Below are positions 35,842 through 42,486 of a DNA stretch of 64,000 nt, piece by piece. The notes under the pieces are model-generated. The model did not search any database and was not told the origin of the DNA. It saw only the letters and a program-made list of their open reading frames with translations. A program made the translations under genes and the position numbers. The stretch is from UBA8529 sp964390565. Its GTDB lineage: Bacteria; Bacteroidota; Bacteroidia; Bacteroidales; Tenuifilaceae. Numbering within the stretch: the stretch's first letter is position 1; every line of letters starts with the position of its first letter. The DNA lies in assembly GCA_964390565.1 (NCBI GenBank), contig CAYMII010000010.1, positions 1 to 64,000 on the forward strand. Reading direction: 5' to 3'.

Positions 35842-36885
35842 TTAATGCATTATCTTAAACACAAGTTCTCTGAGCAGCTCGCCATCTTCGGTTGAGTCGT
35901 TGTTTAGCCCTTTTGCACGCATATCATATTCGCGAAGCATCGAGAATACATCAACGCATTTACGGGGATTGTAAATACGCGCAGCGTTCTTATACTCGTC
36001 TGTAAAATAAGGGTTAATACCAAGTTCAGAAGCTACATTTGAAGGTGATTTATCTTTTAAGAAATGGTAGCGGAATATCTTAACATAGTACTGATAAATT
36101 GCGGTTAAGGTTAACACCATTGGGTTGCTCGATGGATTTTTAGCAAAGTAATCGGCTATTCGATTAACCTTTAAAATATCTCGTTCGCCGAGCGATTTTG
36201 TTAACTCAAAACGGTTGAAATCCTTGCTAAGTCCAATGTTTCGTTCAATATGCTCAACGGTAATCTTCTTATTATCTAAAGGCAGAGTGATAATGAGTTT
36301 CTCGAGTTCATTGGAGATTTTGCTCAAATCGTTGCCCAAAAACTCGTTGAGCAGATTTGCAGGAACAGGAGCAATGGAGATTCCCTTTTCGGCAAGGTAT
36401 TGTGTAATCCAAGCAGGAATTTGGCTATCGTAAAGTTTTTTTGATTCGAAAAGCACCCCAATCTTCTCAACAAGAGTCATCAACTTACGGCTCTTATCTG
36501 ATTTACCCTTTGAGTCGCCCTGCTTTAGCTTTTGGCAGATAACTAAGATGGTGGATTTTAGCGGTGCTTTCAGGTAGATCTCAAGATCCTCAATTTTCTT
36601 AATATTTTGAGCCTCTTTCACTATGATTACCTGATAGTTGGACATCATTGGAAACCTGCGCGCAGCGTTAATAATTGCTGGCACATCGAGATCCTTACCA
36701 AAAAGAATGGATTGGTTGAACGCCTTTTCGGATTCTTCCAACACATTCTCGGTAATATAATCGGCAATCATATCGATGTAGTACGATTCGTCGCCAGTGA
36801 GAAAATATACTGGTTTGTATATCTTCTTTTTTAGATCGCTAATAACCTCGGCGTAAGCCTCAACAGATGTCCTCTTCTTAGCCAT
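35842..36885 (-). CDS. holA: DNA polymerase III delta subunit
   Basis: 347 residues. HolA opens the sliding clamp within the clamp loader. The N-terminus shows KPVYFLTGDESYYIDMIADYI, the usual degenerate nucleotide-binding start, then FPMMSNYQVIIVKEAQ and ALLNEFLGNDLSKISNELEKL-like segments of the AAA-like and collar domains. It sits 15 bases after amn on the same strand. Confidence 0.9.
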   Translation of the reverse strand: MAKKRTSVEAYAEVISDLKKKIYKPVYFLTGDESYYIDMIADYITENVLEESEKAFNQSILFGKDLDVPAIINAARRFPMMSNYQVIIVKEAQNIKKIEDLEIYLKAPLKSTILVICQKLKQGDSKGKSDKSRKLMTLVEKIGVLFESKKLYDSQIPAWITQYLAEKGISIAPVPANLLNEFLGNDLSKISNELEKLIITLPLDNKKITVEHIERNIGLSKDFNRFELTKSLGERDILKVNRIADYFAKNPSSNPMVLTLTAIYQYYVKIFRYHFLKDKSPSNVASELGINPYFTDEYKNAARIYNPRKCVDVFSMLREYDMRAKGLNNDSTEDGELLRELVFKIMH

Positions 36886-36900
36886 TTAACCTATTCGTTT

Positions 36901-37671
36901 TTAAAAACGAAGGTGTTTTACCGATTCACTATTATTTATAAGTCGTGTAAGCGATTGGATTCCTATTTGAATTTGCTCTTCAACGAACAAACTGGTAACC
37001 TTTTTATCGCTCTCAACAGTCTTTACACCTTCAGAAATCATTGGTTGATCGGTTACTAGCAACAAAGCACCTGCTGGTATCTCGTTGTAGAAACCCACTG
37101 TAAAGATAGTAGCAGTTTCCATATCAATGGCCATTGCTCTCGTTTTTCTGAGGTATTCTTTAAAGTCTTCGTCGTACTCCCAAACCCTACGGTTTGTTGT
37201 TAGCACTGTACCAGACCAGTAATCCTTATTTTTATTACGAATAGTTGATGAAACTACGCGTTGTAGGTTAAATGCTGGAAGTGCTGGTACCTCGGGAGGC
37301 ATATAGTCGTTAGATGTTCCTTCGTGACGGATAGCTGCTATGGGTAGGATAAAATCACCCACTTCGTTCTTTCTTTTAAGACCACCACATTTACCAAGGA
37401 ATAAAACGGCTTTTGGATTAACTGCGCTAAGTAAATCCATTATGGTTGCTGCGTTTGGACTACCCATGCCAAAGTCAATCATTGTGATTCCGTTGGCTGT
37501 TGCACAAGGCATATTTGCTGTTGGGTTGACAATTTCAGTACCACAATATTGGGCAAAGTATTCAAGGTAACCCCTGAAATTAGTCAATAGAATGTGCGAA
37601 CCGAAATTTTCGAGTGTCTCTCCTGTGTAGCGTGTCAACCAATTCGCTACGATCTCTTCTTTTGTTTTCAT
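36901..37671 (-). CDS. amn: AMP nucleosidase
   Basis: 256 residues, matching the short Bacteroidota form that lacks the long regulatory N-terminus of the enterobacterial enzyme. It splits AMP into adenine and ribose 5-phosphate. Seen are the phosphorylase-fold motifs INFGMG-like MIDFGMGSPNAATIMDLL, VLFLGKCGGLKRK, AIRHEGTSNDYMPPEVPALPA (in two parts) and AIDMETATIFTVGF with the ribose-binding Glu. Likely co-transcribed with holA. Confidence 0.93.
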   Translation of the reverse strand: MKTKEEIVANWLTRYTGETLENFGSHILLTNFRGYLEYFAQYCGTEIVNPTANMPCATANGITMIDFGMGSPNAATIMDLLSAVNPKAVLFLGKCGGLKRKNEVGDFILPIAAIRHEGTSNDYMPPEVPALPAFNLQRVVSSTIRNKNKDYWSGTVLTTNRRVWEYDEDFKEYLRKTRAMAIDMETATIFTVGFYNEIPAGALLLVTDQPMISEGVKTVESDKKVTSLFVEEQIQIGIQSLTRLINNSESVKHLRF

Positions 37672-37804
37672 AATCTTTCAAATTTTGGCAAAAGTACGCA
37701 TTTTTCCTGACCCGTATCGAGGTTGCAATTAGACGATTCAACCTATTTCAGCTGATTTTGCAATCAATATAAGAAAAAAAAACTATTTGAGGTGAAAGGG
37801 ACTA

Positions 37805-37985
37805 ATTATTCACCACGGAGACACGGAGAACACTGAGTTTTTTCTTTAAACAAAGTGTAAATCCAGTATAGCTCATTTAACACTTACAAAACCAAATGCA
37901 TTTCAAGTAATCTTATTGTCTGTAAATGTTAAACTTATTAATTCTCATTTGTTCTCTGTGCTCTCAGTGTCTCCGTGGTTATTGA
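37805..37985. repeat. intergenic imperfect inverted repeat (CACGGAG element, copy 2)
   Basis: Left arm TTCACCACGGAGACACGGAG then AACACTGAG; right arm TTCTCTGTGCTCTCAGTGTC then TCCGTGGTT. Reverse complement of the right arm matches the left over about 28 bases with few changes; about 110 bases lie between. It occupies most of the 391-base gap between amn and the PD-(D/E)XK gene. No coding frame is evident inside. Confidence 0.75.
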
Positions 37986-38062
37986 TCATACATTAATAGA
38001 AATCAAAGATTGTAGAAAGTATATCCAAAAAATATATCAATTTTGTATTAAAATATTTGTCG

Positions 38063-38527
38063 ATGCAAAGGTTGAATCTTCCTGATTATCCATCTAAAAC
38101 GAGGATTGTTGATGGTCAACAGCAAATTTTCGATGAGGTTCGAATGAAATACGTTGCGCTTATCCCAGAGGAGTGGGTTCGCCAGCAGTTTATTGGCTAC
38201 TTATTAAACGATCGTAAATATCCCAAAAGTTTGATAGCAGTGGAGCATCCACTCACAATTAATGGAGTAAATCACCGAGCAGATATTGTTGTTTTTAAAT
38301 CTGATGGAAAACCATTTGTTGTTGTTGAGTGTAAAGCGCCTGATGTATCTATTAATCAAAGCGTTCTGCAGCAAATATCGAGGTATAACATTCTGTTTAA
38401 AGCACCAATTCTAATTTTGACTAACGGCCTATTTCATTTTTGTGTGCAAATTGATTTTGAAAGTTCAACTTCACGGCAACTTACTGCAATTCCTAGCTAT
38501 GAAGAGCTTAAGAAGATGTATGTTTAA
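38063..38527 (+). CDS. HsdR N-terminal-like PD-(D/E)XK nuclease-domain protein
   Basis: 154 residues from ATG 38063. It matches stand-alone type I restriction R-subunit N-terminal domains: VRQQFIGYLLNDRKYPKSLI then the nuclease core RADIVVF...FVVVECKAP (Asp, Glu, Lys of PD-(D/E)XK), then LQQISRYN. No helicase, S or M genes are nearby, so it is not a working restriction system. Single-domain versions are frequent in Bacteroidota; function unknown. Confidence 0.85.
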   Translation: MQRLNLPDYPSKTRIVDGQQQIFDEVRMKYVALIPEEWVRQQFIGYLLNDRKYPKSLIAVEHPLTINGVNHRADIVVFKSDGKPFVVVECKAPDVSINQSVLQQISRYNILFKAPILILTNGLFHFCVQIDFESSTSRQLTAIPSYEELKKMYV

Positions 38528-38624
38528 CAACAAATCTGATTGTTGTCATATATGGATATCTAATTTTTTATATACTTTCGGGCAAGATTTTTTAAGACCA
38601 GTTTGTTGAAATAAATATCAGTGT

Positions 38625-40079
38625 ATGAGCGAACTAGAAAAATACTTTGAGCAGTTTCGAAAAAATATAGTTGGTATCGATGTTACCTTCGAATCGCCAT
38701 ATGGCAAACAGCAGATGATTTATGCCGATTGGATTGCCAGTGGTCGCCTTTATCGCCCAATTGAGGAAAAGATGCTCAACCAGTTTGGTCCGATGGTTGC
38801 CAACACTCATACTGAGAGCAGCGAGGCAGGAAAATTCATGACCGACTCTTATCATTTGGCTCAAAAAATAATAAAAAAGCATGTAAATGCTGGGCCAAGT
38901 GATGTTATCATCTCGTGTGGGTTTGGGATGACTGCTGTTATCAATAAGTTTCAGCGTATTTTAGGATTAAAGAATAAAACTGTTTATAAAAATCCTGAGG
39001 ATAGACCAATTGTGTTTGTAACACATATGGAGCACCACTCAAACCAGACCTCATGGTACGAAACAACAGCCGAAGTTATAGTGGTTGAACCCGACGAGAA
39101 TCTGCTTGTTTCACCCGAAAAACTTCGCGAAGTAGTTCGAAAATATAAAAATCGGCCATTAAAAATTGGCTCTTTTAGCGCATGTAGTAATGTTACAGGG
39201 ATAATTAACCCTTATCATCAGCTTGCAAAGGTAATGCACGAGGAGCAAGGCCTTTGTTTTGTGGATTTTGCTGCATCAGCCCCTTACGTGGCAATGAATA
39301 TGCATCCTGCTGATCCAATGGAGAAACTTGATGCCATTTTCTTCTCGCCTCACAAATTCCTTGGCGGACCCGGTTCTTCAGGTATCATGATATTTGATTC
39401 ATCGTTGTACCATAACCCAGTTCCCGATCAACCCGGTGGTGGTACTGTTGATTGGACAAATCCTTGGGGAGAGTATAAGTATATCGATAATATTGAACAA
39501 CGCGAGGATGGCGGTACGCCCGGTTTCCTTGAGACTATTCGTGCAGCATTATCGATTAAGCTAAAGGAGAAGATGGGAGTTGACAATATTCACAAGCGCG
39601 AGAAGGAACTTGTTGAACTTGCATTTAGCAGACTCGAAGGAATTCCTGGAGTTAATATTTTGGCAAAAGAGGCAAAGAATCGAATTGGTGCAATCTCACT
39701 TTATATTGAGAATGTACATTACAACCTTTTAACCAAAATGCTTAGCGATCGCTTTGGTGTGCAGGTGCGTGGTGGCTGCGTTTGTGCTGGTACATATGGA
39801 CATTTCCTTTTGCATGTAACCAAAGAGCAGTCGGATGAGATTACTTGCTTAATCAACACTGGCGACCTATCGAAAAAGCCCGGTTGGATTCGTTGGTCGA
39901 TTCACCCAACTACAACCGATAAAGAGGTTGAATACATTGCTGATGCTATTAAACAAATTGCTTTAAACCATGGTGAGTGGTCGAAAGATTATCACTATCA
40001 TAGCAATACCAATGAGTTTCACCATAATAGCACAAAGACTCTTCATAACCCTGAAGTGGATAAAATATTCGAGTTTTAA
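38625..40079 (+). CDS. class V PLP aminotransferase (cysteine-desulfurase-like)
   Basis: 484 residues of the NifS/SufS-like fold. Substrate and cofactor residues: MEHHSNQTSW, FVDFAASAPYV, PLP lysine in FFSPHKFLGGPGSSG, and a Cys-containing loop VRGGCVCAGTYGHFLL where SufS-type enzymes have the persulfide Cys. Longer than SufS, with a C-terminal tail. It may release sulfur from cysteine or a related thiol; the close sulfur-carrier cluster downstream makes that attractive but it is not proven. A strong terminator follows, so it is not co-transcribed with that cluster. Confidence 0.82.
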   Translation: MSELEKYFEQFRKNIVGIDVTFESPYGKQQMIYADWIASGRLYRPIEEKMLNQFGPMVANTHTESSEAGKFMTDSYHLAQKIIKKHVNAGPSDVIISCGFGMTAVINKFQRILGLKNKTVYKNPEDRPIVFVTHMEHHSNQTSWYETTAEVIVVEPDENLLVSPEKLREVVRKYKNRPLKIGSFSACSNVTGIINPYHQLAKVMHEEQGLCFVDFAASAPYVAMNMHPADPMEKLDAIFFSPHKFLGGPGSSGIMIFDSSLYHNPVPDQPGGGTVDWTNPWGEYKYIDNIEQREDGGTPGFLETIRAALSIKLKEKMGVDNIHKREKELVELAFSRLEGIPGVNILAKEAKNRIGAISLYIENVHYNLLTKMLSDRFGVQVRGGCVCAGTYGHFLLHVTKEQSDEITCLINTGDLSKKPGWIRWSIHPTTTDKEVEYIADAIKQIALNHGEWSKDYHYHSNTNEFHHNSTKTLHNPEVDKIFEF

Positions 40080-40102
40080 CAATAGGAATATTGAAAATAG
40101 AA

Positions 40103-40133
40103 AACACCCAAGTTTAACTTGGGTGTTTTTTTT
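40103..40133 (+). terminator. intrinsic terminator of the class V enzyme gene
   Basis: Stem AACACCCAAG / CTTGGGTGTT with a short loop and eight T at 40126-40133, 24 bases past the stop codon. Confidence 0.92.
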
Positions 40134-40171
40134 GGTTGAAGTAATTGACTTTTAAGCAATTTGCTACTTGT

Positions 40172-40843
40172 TTATCCTTTAAGGCTAATCTTCTCAAGCA
40201 TATCCTCTTTAAGAATTGTCAACTCCTTTTTATTCATTGCAATAATCCCTTCTTTTGAGAATTCGCTCAGCATTCGACTAACACTTTCTCTCGAAGTGCT
40301 TATAAAATCGGATAACTCATTAATATTAAGGGGTAATTCAAACTTATTTGATTTGTAGAGTTCATGAGACATGCAGAGTAATATTTCAGCTAATCGACCA
40401 GGTAGTTGCTTTTGAGACATGTTGGCATACCTCTGATAATCTGCAAGTTCATTTCGGCATAGGTCTAGAATGATTTCGTAAGCAAAGCTCCCATTTTTAA
40501 AAATAAAATCCTTGAATATATCTAGGGAGATAAAGCAAACTTGAGCATCTGTAAGTGCGGTTGCTGAGTAATGGTTTACCTTTTCACCAATTGTAGTTGG
40601 AAGTCCTAAGTATGATGGAGCTTTCATCAATCGTAGAATCTTATCGCTCGATGGGCCCTTCATATGCAATTTAACTAGCCCGGATTTAAGATAAGCAATA
40701 TTTGTAGCAAGAGTCCCTTCTCGAAATACAACTTCACCCTTTTTAAACTTGATGTGTGCACAAGTATTTTCGAGTTTGTCTTTCTCGAAAGAGGTTAGAA
40801 ACTCGGCAGCGTAAACATTACAAAATCCACATTCTTTTGCCAT
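40172..40843 (-). CDS. Crp/Fnr family transcriptional regulator
   Basis: 223 residues: N-terminal cyclic-nucleotide-binding-like beta roll (about 20-130, e.g. FKKGEVVFREGTLATNIAYL) and C-terminal winged helix with LNINELSDFISTSRESVSRML as recognition region. The extreme N-terminus has a CGFC motif plus C28, which might bind a metal or iron-sulfur cluster, but the full Fnr four-Cys pattern is not present. It is divergent from the dsrE2-tusA genes, with a perfect TGTGA-N6-TCACA site between, so it likely regulates itself and that cluster. Confidence 0.9.
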   Translation of the reverse strand: MAKECGFCNVYAAEFLTSFEKDKLENTCAHIKFKKGEVVFREGTLATNIAYLKSGLVKLHMKGPSSDKILRLMKAPSYLGLPTTIGEKVNHYSATALTDAQVCFISLDIFKDFIFKNGSFAYEIILDLCRNELADYQRYANMSQKQLPGRLAEILLCMSHELYKSNKFELPLNINELSDFISTSRESVSRMLSEFSKEGIIAMNKKELTILKEDMLEKISLKG

Positions 40844-40862
40844 TATCGGTCATTTAACTAGA

Positions 40863-40870
40863 CAAATATA
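40863..40870 (-). promoter_or_regulatory. -7 box for the Crp/Fnr gene
   Basis: TATATTTG on the minus strand fits TAnnTTTG; the inferred start of transcription is near 40856, leaving a short leader before ATG 40843. The Crp-like palindrome at 40887-40902 covers the -33 region. Confidence 0.55.
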
Positions 40871-40886
40871 CCTTTTTGTTTTTATA

Positions 40887-40902
40887 TGTGATAAATCTCA
40901 CA
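40887..40902. promoter_or_regulatory. Crp/Fnr-type operator TGTGATAAATCTCACA
   Basis: An exact TGTGA-N6-TCACA palindrome in the divergent gap between a Crp/Fnr regulator and the sulfur cluster. Relative to the inferred start of the regulator gene it is centred near -38, and relative to the dsrE2 start near -77. It fits autoregulation and control of the cluster by the adjacent regulator. Confidence 0.7.
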
Positions 40903-40917
40903 CACTCGAGTAAGGGA

Positions 40918-40929
40918 TATCACGTGATA
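40918..40929. promoter_or_regulatory. second palindrome TATCACGTGATA
   Basis: A perfect 12-base palindrome, centred about 48 bases upstream of the inferred dsrE2 transcription start. It could be a second operator for the same or another factor. Confidence 0.45.
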
Positions 40930-40957
40930 AGCATCCAATATTCTTATTAGAACCAGT

Positions 40958-40965
40958 TACATTTG
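40958..40965 (+). promoter_or_regulatory. -7 box for dsrE2-tusA
   Basis: TACATTTG matches TAnnTTTG, about 52 bases before ATG 41017. Transcription from near 40972 would exclude start codons upstream of that point. No TTTG is seen at -33, consistent with an activator-dependent promoter. Confidence 0.55.
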
Positions 40966-41016
40966 CGTAGTGTTATTTTATTAACAGAAACTACTTTAAC
41001 CTTATCAGACAAACAT

Positions 41017-41562
41017 ATGGATATTGAATTTGAGAAACAACTTGAGGCGCTAAAAAAGCAGGTTGGTAAACTTGAAAAGGGCCGTAAAGATAAAATGACT
41101 TTGGTAGTTTTTTCTGGCGAGCTCGATAAGCTAATGGCCGCTATGATTATTGCAACTGGAGCTACAGCAATGGATATGGAAGTAAAACTATTCTTCACTT
41201 TCTGGGCAACTGCTGCTTTAAGAGATCCTAAAAAGAATGTTAAAGGAAAGAATTTCATGTCCAAAATGTTTGGAATGATGCTACCCAAAGGAGCAAAGAA
41301 GGTAAAACTTTCGAAGATGCACATGGGTGGAATGGGTAAAGCAATGCTCGAAGGTTTAATGAAGAAGAAAGGCGTTAAAACGCTTCCTGAGCTATTCCAA
41401 ATTGCAGGCGAACTAGGCGTTGAGATTAACGTTTGTGAGATGTCTATGGATCTTATGGGATTCAAAAAGGAGGAACTTATCGATTATCCTAAAATGAATA
41501 TCTGCGGTGTTGGTACATTCCTATCTGACGCAGAGGAGAGTAAAATTCAACTATTTATCTAA
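41017..41562 (+). CDS. DsrE2-like sulfur carrier protein
   Basis: 181 residues from ATG 41017 (start MDIEFEKQLEALKKQ, a short helix before the fold). The DsrE/DsrF/DrsH-like domain has the DsrE2 pattern KMTLVVFSGELDKLMAAMIIA, then the conserved Cys140 in INVCEMSMDLMG, and C163 in NICGVGTFLSDA. DsrE2 proteins carry persulfide sulfur and exchange it with TusA; here tusA follows 18 bases later, the standard pairing. Some family members are membrane associated; here only moderately hydrophobic segments are seen. Confidence 0.9.
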   Translation: MDIEFEKQLEALKKQVGKLEKGRKDKMTLVVFSGELDKLMAAMIIATGATAMDMEVKLFFTFWATAALRDPKKNVKGKNFMSKMFGMMLPKGAKKVKLSKMHMGGMGKAMLEGLMKKKGVKTLPELFQIAGELGVEINVCEMSMDLMGFKKEELIDYPKMNICGVGTFLSDAEESKIQLFI

Positions 41563-41580
41563 TACAAATACAGCAATAAT

Positions 41581-41832
41581 ATGACAACCGAAGAATTAAA
41601 AGGCCTTAAGGCAAATCAAACTGTTGATGCTCGTGGAACCGCTTGTCCAGGTCCACTTTTAGCTGCTAAAAAGGCAATTGGTGATATCGAATCAGGTGAA
41701 ATTATGGAGATTCTATCATCCGATGAAGGAACAAAGCACGATATTCCAAAGTGGTGCCAAAAGATGGAGCATGAGTTCCTCGGCATTGTTGAGGAGGATA
41801 GCTACAGCAGATTATTCCTTAAAAAGGCTTAA
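41581..41832 (+). CDS. tusA: TusA-family sulfur carrier
   Basis: 83 residues. The TusA signature DARGTACPGPLLAAKKAI has the persulfide-bearing Cys22 in the CPGP motif. The protein hands sulfane sulfur between enzymes in the cytoplasm. Paired with the DsrE2 gene and followed by a hairpin terminator, then by the Hdr/Qmo-like genes. A second Cys (C60 region, KWCQKMEHE) is common in the family. Confidence 0.94.
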   Translation: MTTEELKGLKANQTVDARGTACPGPLLAAKKAIGDIESGEIMEILSSDEGTKHDIPKWCQKMEHEFLGIVEEDSYSRLFLKKA

Positions 41833-41840
41833 TTAAAAGA

Positions 41841-41880
41841 ATGTGAGTCTGCCAGTTTTGGTACGACTCATATTTTTTAT
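41841..41880 (+). terminator. hairpin after tusA
   Basis: ATGTGAGTC pairs with GACTCATAT (one G-U), with a 15-base loop that itself can pair CCA/TGG, followed by TTTTTT. It suggests dsrE2-tusA can end here, with partial readthrough or a new promoter for the next genes. Confidence 0.65.
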
Positions 41881-41931
41881 TTAAAGTATTGAAATATCTA
41901 GATACATCTCTTTACTCTGATAAAAATTGAT

Positions 41932-42360
41932 ATGTCTACCGAAACCTTTTCACCAAAAATATTAGTTTTCTCAACCGATAAAATCTCCGATCCGGGGATT
42001 GATCAGGCTGGGTTACGAAAGCTACACTACTCACCATCAGTATATGTAATTAGTTTGCCATGCTCATCGGGAATAAAACCCCGTTGGATAATGCGTGCGT
42101 TCAAGCAAGGGTTCGATGGTGTGTTTATCGCTGCCGATGGGCACGAGTGCTCATATAGCCCAAAATGTGCTGAGCATACAAATACCATCATTGTGGAATC
42201 GCAAAAGATGATGAAGGAGAATAACATCAACCCCAAAAGGATAAGAATGGCTGCGCTTTGCTCCGTTTGCGCCGAACCATTTGTAAGTCATATGGGGAAC
42301 TTCTCGAAGATACTTTCTGAATTGGGAAGTGCTGAAAGCGATAATTATAAACCAAGTTAA
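41932..42360 (+). CDS. MvhD/QmoB-C-like iron-sulfur subunit
   Basis: 142 residues of the F420-nonreducing hydrogenase iron-sulfur subunit D family. These small proteins link HdrA to an electron donor or acceptor. Cys residues are in SLPCSSGIKPRW, GHECSYSPKC and LCSVC; the canonical family has fewer at the last site, so cluster ligation may differ. It precedes the HdrA-like genes on the same strand. Confidence 0.82.
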   Translation: MSTETFSPKILVFSTDKISDPGIDQAGLRKLHYSPSVYVISLPCSSGIKPRWIMRAFKQGFDGVFIAADGHECSYSPKCAEHTNTIIVESQKMMKENNINPKRIRMAALCSVCAEPFVSHMGNFSKILSELGSAESDNYKPS

Positions 42361-42452
42361 ATCCTTCGTGTACTTCGTGAAATCCTTCGTGCTACTTAGT
42401 GGTTGAAGATTTAACCACGAAGAACACTAAGTGCACACAAAGTTTCACAAAG
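42361..42452. repeat. intergenic imperfect inverted repeat (TTAACCAC element, copy 3)
   Basis: Left arm CCTTCGTGTACTTCGTGAAA ... CTTAGTGGTTGAA; right arm TTAACCACGAAGAACACTAA ... TTTCACAAAG. The arms are reverse complements with changes, separated by only about 8 bases, so a long hairpin can form in the RNA between the mvhD-like and hdrA-gltD genes. Confidence 0.75.
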
Positions 42453-42486
42453 TAAGAAAATGAAGATTTAGTTTAAATCTTAGCCA

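Noticed and set aside
38063..38527. A type I restriction system
   Set aside because: Only the HsdR N-terminal nuclease-like domain is present; no helicase, methylase or specificity subunits nearby.
40947..41465. A 172-codon open frame antisense to the DsrE2 gene
   Set aside because: Low-complexity Ser/Phe/Pro-rich product, fully overlaps a well-recognised gene and the intergenic operator; it is the shadow of a Lys-rich coding frame.
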